A stretch of DNA of 33,402 nt from WVZL01 sp041862375 (GCA_041862375.1 JBGVTE010000078.1:1-33402); one strand, 5' to 3'. Positions 16,660 through 25,413 are shown, counted from the stretch's first letter. The notes: generated by a model not told the origin, from the sequence alone. Numbers and translations are program-made.

Positions 16660-18177
16660 ATGGATATAAGAGGAATCGACTTAATAATAGTGATAGCCTA
16701 CTTGGTCGCGATTCCTGTTTTTGGAGTGTATTTTAGAAAGTACGTCCGCACTGAGGAAGATTATTTCCTTGCAGGCAAGATGCTTCCTTGGTGGATAATC
16801 AGCATGTCGATTATAGGAACAAATATAGGGGCTTACGATTATATGGGCTCTGCAGGCGGCGCCTACAGGTTTGGCATCGCTCAGGCAAACTATGAATGGA
16901 TCGGAGCTATTCCTGCCATGGTGCTTTCCGCCCTGCTTTTTGTTCCCTACTACTGGAAGGCAGGTGTCTACACTGTTCCTGAATTTCTTGGTAAAAGATA
17001 CAGCACTGCAGTACGAGTTATTGAAGCCATCCTTTGGGGGGCTTTTCTGGCGTGTGTGCTGGGAGTTTTTTTCTGGGCGAGTGGCCTTATGCTCAATGAA
17101 TACCTGGGAATTCCAATAGGAATCAGCATCCTGATTACTGCGCTAATCGTGGGAATTTATACAATCACAGGAGGCCTGGCTGCAGTGGCAATGACTGATG
17201 TTGTTCAGTTGCTGGTGATGTTTATAGGCGGTACTGCCCTGACGGTGTTGGGCCTCTGGACTTTGGGTGGCTGGTCAGGCCTCGTGAACGTTGTTTCGTC
17301 TGAAAATCCGCAACACTTTAAACTCTTTCTTCCGTTAGACAATCCTATTTTACCCTGGTTGGGAATAGTTTTCGGATTGGCTTTTGTACTGTCTCCAGCG
17401 TGGTGGTGCTGTCACCAGGCTATCATCCAGAGGACTCTTGGGGCTCGGAGTGAATGGGATGCCAAAGCAGGTATGCTGTTCGCTTCATTTCCCAAAATGC
17501 TCATTCCAGTTCTGGTAGTCTTGCCCGGTCTCCTGGCCCTGGCTCTCAATCCTGGATTGGCAGGCCCAGATATGGATAAAGCATTTCCCTGGCTTATAAA
17601 AAACTTGCTACCCGCGGGGCTGGCAGGATTGGTGTTCGCTGCATTCATGGCCGCGCTTATTTCCAGTGTGGACTCCACGCTTAATTCGGCGGCAACCCTC
17701 TGGACCCGAGACATATACCAGCGTTTCATTGTAAAAAAAGCTTCAGATAAACATTATCTTAAGGTAGGGAGAGTATTAACCCTGGTGTTTGTGCTCTGGG
17801 CAATCGCTTTTGCTCCTGTAACCAAAAAATTTCCGGGTATTTATGTAGCCATGCAGACGCTTCTGTCCATCTTTCAAGGCCCTACGTTTGCCATTACTTT
17901 ACTGGGGATTTATTGGAAAAGGGCAAATCGCTGGGGAGGTTTGTGCGGGCTTATTGGAGGAGTAGCCATCTCAAGCTCTCTCTTTTTTATAACCGAATGG
18001 AGTTTTCTCTATATAGCTTGGTGGTCCTTCCTGGGTTCACTCCTTATTACTATCGTCGTAAGCCTGTTTTCAAAGCCAGAGCCTGTAGAAAAGCTGGAAG
18101 GATTAGTTTACGGATTAGTTATGAAAGATAAAGGAATGCAGGACATCCTCAAAAAGAGAGCAGAAGGAGGGGAGTAA
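16660..18177 (+). CDS. Sodium:solute symporter (SSS family)
   Basis: This is a 505-residue inner-membrane transporter of the SSS family with about 13 hydrophobic segments. Family marks include IGTNIGAYDYMGSAGGAYR near the first sodium-site helices, TVPEFLGKRY, and AALISSVDSTLNS, which carries Ser/Thr residues of the Na2 site. It couples solute uptake to sodium entry. Relatives carry sugars, amino acids or organic acids and the sequence does not tell which. I start at ATG 16660 because GGGAG at 16649-16653 lies 6 nt before it; a GTG at 16627 would add 11 non-hydrophobic residues without a ribosome binding site. It heads an operon with three small genes, the first beginning one base after its stop codon. 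Confidence 0.9.
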   Translation: MDIRGIDLIIVIAYLVAIPVFGVYFRKYVRTEEDYFLAGKMLPWWIISMSIIGTNIGAYDYMGSAGGAYRFGIAQANYEWIGAIPAMVLSALLFVPYYWKAGVYTVPEFLGKRYSTAVRVIEAILWGAFLACVLGVFFWASGLMLNEYLGIPIGISILITALIVGIYTITGGLAAVAMTDVVQLLVMFIGGTALTVLGLWTLGGWSGLVNVVSSENPQHFKLFLPLDNPILPWLGIVFGLAFVLSPAWWCCHQAIIQRTLGARSEWDAKAGMLFASFPKMLIPVLVVLPGLLALALNPGLAGPDMDKAFPWLIKNLLPAGLAGLVFAAFMAALISSVDSTLNSAATLWTRDIYQRFIVKKASDKHYLKVGRVLTLVFVLWAIAFAPVTKKFPGIYVAMQTLLSIFQGPTFAITLLGIYWKRANRWGGLCGLIGGVAISSSLFFITEWSFLYIAWWSFLGSLLITIVVSLFSKPEPVEKLEGLVYGLVMKDKGMQDILKKRAEGGE

Positions 18178-18178
18178 A

Positions 18179-18382
18179 ATGGCTGAATGGCTGAAAAGCT
18201 TATCTCTCGTATGGGGAAAAATTATTGCCATAGTGTTTTTTGTCAGCATGATTATCTGGGCCTGGTTTCGTCCCCGTAGTTTTATTTTTCATGAAGCCCC
18301 GAATACACGCAGGTGGAGAGACCTGAGGATTTGGGCTGCGGTTTTTTTAGGGCTACAGATCATTATTTACCTAATCTTTTGA
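18179..18382 (+). CDS. Small two-helix membrane protein of the symporter operon
   Basis: This 67-residue protein has two hydrophobic segments, at about residues 12-28 and 49-66, joined by a basic loop (RPRSFIFHEAPNTRRWRD). The start lies one base after the symporter stop codon, with GGAGGGGAG just upstream, so translation is almost certainly coupled. I do not recognise a named family. Tight linkage suggests a small accessory subunit of the symporter, helping assembly, stability or gating; that is inference from position. The basic loop would lie in the cytoplasm by the positive-inside rule. Confidence 0.7.
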   Translation: MAEWLKSLSLVWGKIIAIVFFVSMIIWAWFRPRSFIFHEAPNTRRWRDLRIWAAVFLGLQIIIYLIF

Positions 18383-18405
18383 AAGGAAGAATCCAGGAGG
18401 AAGAG

Positions 18406-18660
18406 ATGTTTTCCGACAAACAACAGCGTGAATCGAATAAGGAATTCGAACCGCTTGAAGTTATGGGGATATTCTGGCTTTTCTTCGGGATTATTGTTCT
18501 AGTAGGTACTTTTTTTGTGAAACCAACACCAGATGTACCACTTATCCGAGGGATTGTAACCAACCTGATTGCAGCTCTGTTGTTGCTGGCTGCAGGAATT
18601 TTTTCCATTTTTAAAGGGAAAGCAAACAAGCGGCGGAGTGGAAAAAATTTAAAGGAATAA
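18406..18660 (+). CDS. Small membrane protein of the symporter operon
   Basis: This 84-residue protein starts at ATG 18406 behind a good AGGAGG; an upstream in-frame ATG at 18313 overlaps the previous gene and is unlikely. It has a charged N-terminus, two hydrophobic segments (about 19-38 and 49-69) and a very basic tail (KGKANKRRSGKNLKE). No family is recognised. It is the third gene of the operon, 23 nt after the first small membrane protein. Together the two may form an accessory complex around the transporter, though nothing in the sequence proves contact. Confidence 0.7.
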   Translation: MFSDKQQRESNKEFEPLEVMGIFWLFFGIIVLVGTFFVKPTPDVPLIRGIVTNLIAALLLLAAGIFSIFKGKANKRRSGKNLKE

Positions 18661-18665
18661 TCAAC

Positions 18666-19199
18666 GTGGTAGCTAAACATAAAATTACAGAAGGGGAAGC
18701 AGAGAACATACTCTCTTTCAGGAGGGGCTTATTTCCATTAATGAATAAAAAAAGCCGGGATTTTCCACAGCGGATAGAGTTGATCCATTTGCCTTTTTAC
18801 ATTTTCGATGTGTTTGTAAACAGGGAAGGGGAAAAGAAGAAGATAACTCTCTCAGTGGATGGGCTCTTGGGGAATACTGTTTTTTTTATAAGAGAAAATA
18901 TCAATTTTAAGGATAAGACAAGTCTTTTCTCCTGTGATTTTGAACTCTCTCCTTCTGATGCTGGAAGGATTATTCTCAACGAATACAAAGGACTGCTGCT
19001 GGAGCACGGCTTGAGAACACGAAGATACCCGAAGGCCGAAGAAATTTCTCCTGGTATAAAGATTTTTTACCCCTTTTGGGTAGGATACTTTAAGAAGAGA
19101 AAAGGTTATGATTTTAAGGCCTTAGACGCAGTTTCGGGTGAAATTCAGGGAGTTAAGATGCGCAAAGTCTTTATGAGAGCATTTCGCCAGATAAGTTAG
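18666..19199 (+). CDS. Unrecognised soluble protein, last gene of the symporter operon
   Basis: This 177-residue protein has no signal peptide or membrane segment. It begins at a GTG five bases after the preceding stop codon, with AGGA about 8 nt upstream. The sequence is basic, with a mixed alpha/beta pattern: a strand-rich half (IELIHLPFYIFDVFV, then KITLSVDGLLG) and a C-terminal half with IFYPFWVGYFKK and AVSGEIQGVKMR. I do not recognise the family. Close spacing puts it in the transporter operon, so it could act on the imported solute or control the transporter. There is no evidence for either beyond position. Confidence 0.65.
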   Translation: MVAKHKITEGEAENILSFRRGLFPLMNKKSRDFPQRIELIHLPFYIFDVFVNREGEKKKITLSVDGLLGNTVFFIRENINFKDKTSLFSCDFELSPSDAGRIILNEYKGLLLEHGLRTRRYPKAEEISPGIKIFYPFWVGYFKKRKGYDFKALDAVSGEIQGVKMRKVFMRAFRQIS

Positions 19200-19348
19200 A
19201 TGATAATTTCTCTAATAAGTAGGCGTACAACAGAGTTATGAGCGCTATTTCAACTTATTGTCTCGCCCCGGAAGCTTTGGGAAATATCCAAGAAGAAAAG
19301 AGAATGAGTTTGGAAGTTCTTGAGATTAATTTATTTTATTTTTAGAGC

Positions 19349-19389
19349 TAATAATATTAATAAAATTAATTTCATTATTAATATTATTA
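19349..19389. repeat. Perfect 15-bp all-AT inverted repeat
   Basis: TAATAATATTAATAA at 19349-19363 is exactly complementary to 19375-19389, with an 11-nt loop, and ATATTTTT follows on the plus strand. It is the main structure in the 420-nt gap between convergent operons. An AT-only stem is a weak terminator, but the T-run fits termination of the symporter operon; a protein-binding or DNA-bending site is the alternative. I see no gene in the rest of 19200-19619. Confidence 0.6.
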
Positions 19390-19619
19390 ATATTTTTCGC
19401 TTAATAAATTAATTTTCTTTTTAACAGGAAATTACTTTTTGGTTGTGTAATAAAAGCGGCGACATTTTGCTCGATTTCCGTTCTTTCACCTTCCGAAATG
19501 AGCGTATCAGATGAAAATAACCGTGTTAATTTGAGCTAGATGGAAGTAATCTGTTGAGAACCGGCTGAAAAATTGCAGTCGTATGCTCATCAGGAGTTAT
19601 ATAAGAAACTTCTTAAGAG

Positions 19620-20666
19620 TTACTTTATCTCGAACAGTTTGCGGAGCTTTTTTCCCGAAACTTCATCCAAGACGCTTATATAGATGTACTTCCCATTTGT
19701 AGGAAGAGCGAGAGCCCATTCTTTATGAATCGGGATGTTGTTTTCGAGGTTGCCTTTAAGGTAACGTAGGGAAAGAATCTCGGCATAGGGCTCCTCCTGC
19801 TTGGTTAACAATTTCTTTTCACTGTCTCTGACCTCTGCCGCTATCTTTAAGTTGCAAGTGAAATTTTCGCCTGATTTTCTGTAGTTGATGCGTCCGTAAG
19901 GAATATCGATCAAGACAGAGGCTGTGAGCAGGTCCTGGTCTTCAGAAATGTTAGCTAGAGCATCATAGTCAAAAATGCCAAGAGTCCCCAGCTCCAGTTC
20001 TTCCATTTCGATTTCACCCACCCACTGGTAGTGTTTGAGGTCGGGGGGATCCCATGTCGGGGAGACCATGGAGAATGGAGTGATGCTTTCGCGTGTCGTG
20101 AGCTCAAAGTCCCCGGTGGAATGATAGTCGACAAAAACAAGCCGCAGCGGGCCGTCGAAATACGCGGGATAGTTGTCGTACACCCAGATAATGGTCGGCC
20201 TTTCTGTCAGCGTGCCTCTGTCGAGAATACTGGCTTGAGCGAATTTCTGCGCTTCATAAGGCGTCGCGCCAATGTTTTTCTCGATCACGTTCGTGGGAGG
20301 TCCCAGAAGGATATAGACGCGCCCGCGGTCGGTTTTCCAACCAGGCTTTCCTATGGCAAAGGCTTTATCCGCCACTGCCAGCCGAGAATAATAGGTCTGT
20401 CGGTACTCATTCTCAGGAGTCGAGGGAATAGGATCCCGCCGCGCCCAGAAATCTTTGATGAAATCCCCCCGGTCTTCAGGGGGCATTTCCCGAAAGATTT
20501 TCTCTTCTATCGGCAGTATGATATAACTGATATAGTCCAGAAACTGCTGACTCTGGGGATCAAGCGATACCCTGCTGGGACCCTTGCTGGCGCAGCTGAC
20601 CAGCAAAGCCATCAGACATAAAGACACCAATAGTATGATGTATAATGAATTCTTATTCATTTTCAT
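19620..20666 (-). CDS. GWxTD-domain lipoprotein
   Basis: This 348-residue protein starts with a lipoprotein signal (about residues 8-25; LVSC puts the lipidated Cys at 25), so it should be anchored in the envelope. The GWxTD domain is clear: EKIFREMPPEDRGDFIKDFW, then WARRDP and GWKTDRGRVYILLGPP with GWKTD at 109-113. The domain is frequent in Acidobacteriota, Bacteroidetes and related groups. Its function is unknown. The C-terminal half reads as beta-rich and may be an immunoglobulin-like fold. The start has no clear ribosome binding site. It is alone on its strand, and the long plus-strand frame opposite it is a shadow. Confidence 0.85.
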   Translation of the reverse strand: MKMNKNSLYIILLVSLCLMALLVSCASKGPSRVSLDPQSQQFLDYISYIILPIEEKIFREMPPEDRGDFIKDFWARRDPIPSTPENEYRQTYYSRLAVADKAFAIGKPGWKTDRGRVYILLGPPTNVIEKNIGATPYEAQKFAQASILDRGTLTERPTIIWVYDNYPAYFDGPLRLVFVDYHSTGDFELTTRESITPFSMVSPTWDPPDLKHYQWVGEIEMEELELGTLGIFDYDALANISEDQDLLTASVLIDIPYGRINYRKSGENFTCNLKIAAEVRDSEKKLLTKQEEPYAEILSLRYLKGNLENNIPIHKEWALALPTNGKYIYISVLDEVSGKKLRKLFEIK

Positions 20667-20787
20667 TCATCTTATTATGCGTTATGCGCTCATATTTATT
20701 TAAGAAGTCTCGTTTTTCTCACCCTCCTCACTATAATTATACTCCTTTACCTTATATATAAAACTTGGGAACCTTGATGTCAATAAA

Positions 20788-20872
20788 TGTCATTACAGGG
20801 AGCGAGGCGATTTGGAAATCTTATGACTTTAGCAATTCATTACTAAATCGCTGCACTTTATTCGCGATGTCA
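20788..20872. repeat. Degenerate copy of the TGTCATTGCGA repeat
   Basis: The ends TGTCATTACAGGGAGCGAGG and TTCGCGATGTCA retain the pattern of the repeat at 10-114 (TGTCATT.GCGA ... TCGC.ATG.CA), with several changes. It lies in the 519-nt gap between the GWxTD and TPR genes, in which I see no gene. Confidence 0.4.
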
Positions 20873-21185
20873 ATTTTATCATTTCAGGGAATGACCTGGA
20901 TTATTCACGAGCTGAGATGACTGGGGTAGCCTGGGGCAGAGGAGGGCGTGATGGTCATTTTCTCCTGAGGATTGCTTCCTGTATCTATAGGCATTTACAA
21001 CTTTAGCTATGGGGCACTTCATTTGTTTTTTACATAAGCATCGCATTGAATGAGTAAGAACAAAAACGAAAAATATGTTGGAATGCAATACTTCCTTTAA
21101 TCGTATGCCCTGTAAAATAATCTAAAGGTTTTAAAGGACGAGAGAGGAAATATAATTATATAACTTTGAGGCAAGGCTAATTATT

Positions 21186-22238
21186 TTATTTATATTCTAT
21201 ATTATAATATTCCTTTAGAAATTGCCTTGCTCCATTATGTCCACTATCCACTGCTTTCTTTAGATCCAGGATAGCTTTTTCATGTGAACCTATATGAGAG
21301 TAACTAATCCCTCGTCTATAAAGCGATTCAGCATCCAAAGGTTTTAATTTTAATGTCTCGCTAAAATCATCTATGGCTTTTTGATATTCTTCATTCTTCT
21401 GATAACAATTACCTCTATTGAAATAAACTTCTTTAAAAAAGGGATTTAGCCTCAGAGCCTGGCTAAAATCCAAAATAGCCTTTTTGTATTCTCCTTTTTC
21501 TAAATAGGCAATTCCACGATTATTGAAAGCCTCTACATATGATGGATTCAGTTCTATTGTCCGATTAAAATCCTCAATTGCTTTTTCGTATTCTCCGTTA
21601 TCAAAATATATGATCCCTCTATTAAAATAGGTATCCCAACTTTTGGGATCCAAATCCAATGCTTTCTTAAAGTCCTCAGCTGCCTTTTCATTCATCCCAA
21701 TTCTAGAGTAAGCTAGCCCGCGAATACTATAAACCTTTGTATACTTGGGTTTTAGTCTAATAACTTCATTAAAATCTTCTACAGCGTTCTTATATTCACT
21801 TTTCGCTAAAAAAACCAATCCTCTATTGTATAAGGCATCAATGTATTTCCTATCCAGACGGATTGCCTCCGTATAATTTTCTATTGCTTTCTTATACTCA
21901 CGTAAATCGTAATAGACCATTCCGCAGTTATTAAATATTTCTGCAAATTTCGGATTTAATTCTTTCACTCTTGCAAAATCTTCTAAAGCCTTATCGTATT
22001 CTCTGAGTTCATAGAAAGCTTTACCCCTAAAATTAAAAGCAATTGTAAGAACTTTTTTATCTGATGTCCTTGTCGGTGATTCTAGTGCTCTGGAAAAATA
22101 ATCTATTGCTGTACTGTAGTCTTTCTGATTAAAAGCGAGCAATCCTCTCCTGAATAAACTAAGAAAATCTCCAGGAAAGGTAAAACGCAGTAAGCAGATA
22201 AAAAGTAATATAAAAAGAAGTATTTTAGTTATCTTCAT
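21186..22238 (-). CDS. Exported TPR-repeat protein
   Basis: This protein is about 350 residues when started at ATG 22238, directly followed by a hydrophobic segment (KILLFILLFICLLRF), so it is exported or membrane-anchored. The upstream extension to 22274 would use TTG and lacks a ribosome binding site. Nearly the whole mature part is about nine tandem tetratricopeptide repeats, each 34 residues, with the recurring pattern YNRGxxxxxxxEYxKAIEDFxxAIxLxP. TPR arrays are protein-binding scaffolds, so the partner is unknown. The gene stands alone beside an IS110 remnant. Confidence 0.85.
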   Translation of the reverse strand: MKITKILLFILLFICLLRFTFPGDFLSLFRRGLLAFNQKDYSTAIDYFSRALESPTRTSDKKVLTIAFNFRGKAFYELREYDKALEDFARVKELNPKFAEIFNNCGMVYYDLREYKKAIENYTEAIRLDRKYIDALYNRGLVFLAKSEYKNAVEDFNEVIRLKPKYTKVYSIRGLAYSRIGMNEKAAEDFKKALDLDPKSWDTYFNRGIIYFDNGEYEKAIEDFNRTIELNPSYVEAFNNRGIAYLEKGEYKKAILDFSQALRLNPFFKEVYFNRGNCYQKNEEYQKAIDDFSETLKLKPLDAESLYRRGISYSHIGSHEKAILDLKKAVDSGHNGARQFLKEYYNIEYK

Positions 22239-22303
22239 ATCTATTTGATCCAGGAGCTTCTCTTCATTTATCAAATTTTAAGATAGGTAACATGATGAAG
22301 TGA

Positions 22304-22373
22304 TGCACCTCCCGTGGGTATCTATTTTGTGATAGATTGCCCATGAGATTACAAAACTTAATTAGGAGGTGCA
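22304..22373 (+). promoter_or_regulatory. Nested hairpin sequestering the IS110 ribosome binding site
   Basis: TGCACCTCC at 22304-22312 pairs perfectly with GGAGGTGCA at 22365-22373, and the latter contains the ribosome binding site (GGAGG 22365-22369, 7 nt before the ATG). Between the arms lies a second stem, ATCTAT (22320-22325) with ATAGAT (22332-22337), extended by TGGG and CCCA. Such a fold in read-through transcripts would hide the start, as is known for several transposase genes. It could alternatively be part of the structured non-coding end of an IS110 element. Confidence 0.55.
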
Positions 22374-22376
22374 CAA

Positions 22377-22520
22377 ATGAATTATATGGGTATTGATCAT
22401 CATAGGCAATACTTGCACATCACTTTACTAGATGAGAAGGGAGAAAAGCTCAATTCTGGAAGAGTTGCCAATCTTCGCGGTGAGCTGGAAAAATCCCGAG
22501 GATCCGGAAAAACTGGATGA
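22377..22520 (+). pseudogene. IS110-family transposase, 5' remnant
   Basis: The 47-codon frame begins MNYMGIDHHRQYLHITLLDE and continues to RVANLRGELEK, matching the N-terminus of IS110-type DEDD transposases; the Asp in MGIDHH is the first catalytic residue. It then breaks off into unrelated residues and a stop at 22518. The rest of the roughly 330-400-residue enzyme is missing, so the element is dead. The remaining sequence up to 22647 shows no other transposase part. Confidence 0.7.
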
Positions 22521-22647
22521 GAGAGGAAAGAGAAGGATGAATCCGACTTTTGATCCCTTCTTGATTATTAATGATTTCGTTCTATTCATCATTCTCTTTT
22601 TACCTATCTTTTCTCACTCTAACTATGTAATAAAAAAATTTTTCATC

Positions 22648-23208
22648 CTACTGAATTGTTGTAGTAACTGGATTCCCTTCCCTTCCTTCATCTGTCACCG
22701 GAAAAATAGCGTAGAGGTATTTCGCGTCTTTATCCACATTCCTGTGCATATACTCAAAGGATCCAGAGGCAACTTGTGCAAGCAGATACTTGTAGGCTCC
22801 TTCCACTAAGTAGATGTTGTATTTATTTATACTCTCGTTTTTTGGATTCGGCCTCCATTCAAGGTGGTTTATGTATTCTCCCTGAGAGAGCGATCGGTTG
22901 AAAACTTTTTTTCCGGCAAACTCTAAAGGAGCACCAATATCAGTGGGGATAGTGGAAGTGACAAAACAGGAGTATGCTTGTGAAATAGTGTACGCCACAA
23001 AATCTTTGACAACACCTGCCTCAGGAAAAGTGGTCCTCCAGGAGGCAAGCATGTTATATGTTTTTTCGAAAGCCCAGTTTTCAATCGGGAAGCTGTAGCT
23101 GAAGATTCCATCTCCACTCCAGTCGATAAGGGCATAGGTATCTATATATTCAAGGCTTGAAGAATCTGTGTAGCAGAGTTCATCCTTGGCAATACTGGCA
23201 TCGCACAT
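22648..23208 (-). CDS. Fibronectin-III-like protein, probably 5' truncated
   Basis: This 186-residue frame ends in a recognisable fibronectin type III-like domain, from HLEWRPNPKNESINKYNIY to YAIFPVTDEGREGNP (about residues 115-186). Domains of this kind sit at the C-terminus of large exported bacterial proteins. The frame begins without a signal peptide or ribosome binding site, and stop codons lie about 30 nt upstream of the ATG, so I read it as the surviving end of a longer surface protein cut by rearrangement near the IS110 remnant. A TATAAT at 23246-23241 could still drive it. No function can be given for the first 110 residues. Confidence 0.5.
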   Translation of the reverse strand: MCDASIAKDELCYTDSSSLEYIDTYALIDWSGDGIFSYSFPIENWAFEKTYNMLASWRTTFPEAGVVKDFVAYTISQAYSCFVTSTIPTDIGAPLEFAGKKVFNRSLSQGEYINHLEWRPNPKNESINKYNIYLVEGAYKYLLAQVASGSFEYMHRNVDKDAKYLYAIFPVTDEGREGNPVTTTIQ

Positions 23209-23555
23209 GGGAGCGGAAAATGGATCATGTGCATTGAATTATTATACAGAATACGCTGGGAAACGATAATGGATTTTTTTTAGCTGGTAAGCTTCTTTTC
23301 TGTGTTTAACTCTATGGATTTATACTGTTCTCTCTTTACCATTGATACAGTATATGATTCTGAGTTTTATCTTTTCAGCCTCCGGTTTTCAAGAGACTGA
23401 ACTTTAAGACAAATCCTTCGTAATAATAAGTGAGATAAATTTACCTTGAATGCTTTTTACCAAAATTAAAAGGATAATGAAATATTATTTTTACAATTCT
23501 TATGATTTTGGAAAGCAAACTATTGAGACAAGATTAACTCATTGAAATAGGAGGG
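23209..23555. other. Intergenic region, no gene seen
   Basis: These 347 nt separate two divergent genes. They are AT-rich and contain no readable gene, repeat or hairpin. Only the minus-strand TATAAT at 23246-23241 and the ribosome binding site at 23549-23555 stand out. Confidence 0.5.
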
Positions 23556-23561
23556 ATGATC

Positions 23562-25322
23562 ATGAAATTGAAAAAAATCAGGCTAACTGCAGGGAAATTT
23601 ATGCCGGCCCTAATCGTAATAATAATGCTAATTTCTTACATTACCGCCTTATCGGTTCCCGAGAATGACATTCATGAGGCGGCAAAGCAGGGAGACCTGG
23701 CAAAAATCAAAGCGCTCTTGGAAAAAGACCCTAACCTCGTCAGCGTAAAGGATGGAGAAGGAGAAACGCCTCTCTTTAGGGCCGCAGAAAGCGGTCATCT
23801 GGATGTAGTGCAATATCTAGTAGCCAAGGGTGCGCAGGTAAATGCCAAAAACAATGTTGACCAAACAGCACTTTTCTATTCCGCTTACTATGGACAAGCG
23901 GATATCTTAGATTGGCTGCTCTCCAAAGGGGCTGAGTTTAAAGGTATAGATATGTACGGCAGGTCGCCTCTGCACTATGCAGCTAGAGAGGGAAAAAAAG
24001 ATGCAACTAAGATTCTTGTAGAAAAAGGATTGGATATCAATCTGGAGGACGGGTCAGGTGTTTCTCCTCTAAGATTCGCAGTCGACCGCGGACACCTCGA
24101 TGTCATAGATGTATTTATTGCTTTGAAGGCATTAAATCCCAGCGAAGATTCCGGAAGACTAGCCCTTCATACAGCCGCAGCCAATGGGCATAAAGATGTT
24201 GTGAGTTTGTTGATTTCCAAGGGAGCGGATATCCGCACTAAGAGCGATGACGGCGGAACCCTTCTCCACAATGCAGTAATCGGAAATCTTCTGGAATTAT
24301 CCCGACAGCTAATAAAAAAAGGAACTGAGGTAAACGCACAAAACCGCAAAGGCCGCACGCCCCTGCACTATGCAGTTAGAGAAGGTCATCTTGAAATAGT
24401 CAAAATTCTGGTTGAAAAGGGAGCAGAGCTGAATATAAGAGGAAATGACAGCAGAACTCCGCTTCATATTGCAGAAGATTGGGAACATAAGGAAATTATT
24501 GACTTCCTGGCAGCTAAAGGAGTCAAAGAATTAAAGAGAGCAGTACCGAAAAATCCAAATCTCCCTTGGGTTGGCATCTCCTATATCGCCAATGAAGGTT
24601 TCTTGATTGCATCAAAAACAAAGAAGGTTTTAGTGGATGCTTTATTCAAAAATCCGTATGGATATTCAGACACCCCACCCAAGGTGTTTGAAATGATAGT
24701 GAATTCCCGCCGGCCGTTTGACCGTGTCGACCTTATCCTTGTTTCCCATGCTCATCGTGACCATTTTGAACCGAATATGGCCGCAGAGATTCTGATGAAT
24801 CATCCCGAGACTGTCCTCGTAGGAAATGAGATTACAATTCAGGAATTGAAGGAAGCGGCCGGAGAGAATTATTCAAAGATCAGCTCACAGGTCAAAAACA
24901 TCAATCCAGAATGGGGCACTATTGTCGAAGAGAAAACCAAAGGAATCTACTTAAAGATATTTGCTGTCAATCATGCCATGCCTCCACGCGAATATGTAAC
25001 CCTGGCTTATATTTTTGATCTTGACGGCCTCAAAGTCTTCCATCTTGGAGATTCTGTGCCTGCATCGAATGAAAAATATTTCGAGTCTTTTCAATTGCAG
25101 AAAGAAGGCATAGACGTTGCCTTTCTGGACCCCTTCATCACTCAGGATGAGATTGGAAAGAAGATTGTCAGAGAATATATTCAACCCAAACAAATAATCC
25201 CCATGCACATGAGATCCTCAGAGATCGAAAACTTTGCCAGAGAATTGAAGAAGTCATATCCGAATATTAATGTTTTCTGGGAACCTCTTGAAAAGAAATT
25301 CTTTGAGCAAGAATCCCGGTAG
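23562..25322 (+). CDS. Exported ankyrin-repeat/metallo-beta-lactamase-fold fusion
   Basis: I start at ATG 23562 (586 residues), since AGGAGGG at 23549-23555 sits 6 nt upstream and touches the ATG at 23556. After a hydrophobic segment (about 15-32), residues 35-325 form about nine ankyrin repeats (TPLHYAAREGHLEIVKILVE style). Residues 335-580 are a metallo-beta-lactamase fold: HAHRDH at 396-401, a likely further ligand in NHA near 471, GDS near 496 and a late His in PMHM near 549, resembling UlaG-like or beta-lactamase-like lactonases and hydrolases. The metal site looks complete. Fusing an ankyrin array to an exported hydrolase suggests targeting of the enzyme to a protein partner. The substrate is unknown. 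No operon neighbour is on the same strand. Confidence 0.85.
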   Translation: MKLKKIRLTAGKFMPALIVIIMLISYITALSVPENDIHEAAKQGDLAKIKALLEKDPNLVSVKDGEGETPLFRAAESGHLDVVQYLVAKGAQVNAKNNVDQTALFYSAYYGQADILDWLLSKGAEFKGIDMYGRSPLHYAAREGKKDATKILVEKGLDINLEDGSGVSPLRFAVDRGHLDVIDVFIALKALNPSEDSGRLALHTAAANGHKDVVSLLISKGADIRTKSDDGGTLLHNAVIGNLLELSRQLIKKGTEVNAQNRKGRTPLHYAVREGHLEIVKILVEKGAELNIRGNDSRTPLHIAEDWEHKEIIDFLAAKGVKELKRAVPKNPNLPWVGISYIANEGFLIASKTKKVLVDALFKNPYGYSDTPPKVFEMIVNSRRPFDRVDLILVSHAHRDHFEPNMAAEILMNHPETVLVGNEITIQELKEAAGENYSKISSQVKNINPEWGTIVEEKTKGIYLKIFAVNHAMPPREYVTLAYIFDLDGLKVFHLGDSVPASNEKYFESFQLQKEGIDVAFLDPFITQDEIGKKIVREYIQPKQIIPMHMRSSEIENFARELKKSYPNINVFWEPLEKKFFEQESR

Positions 25323-25413
25323 ATGGTAAATGGAAAAAATAGAGAATATCAATACAACAACTGATCGACATCATAAAAAATAGGTATAGGCATTCCTGTA
25401 AGAATGGCTGACT

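Noticed and set aside
20031..20621. Plus-strand frame of 196 codons opposite the GWxTD gene
   Set aside because: The minus strand carries a lipoprotein signal and the GWKTD motif in frame; the opposite frame shows no domain.
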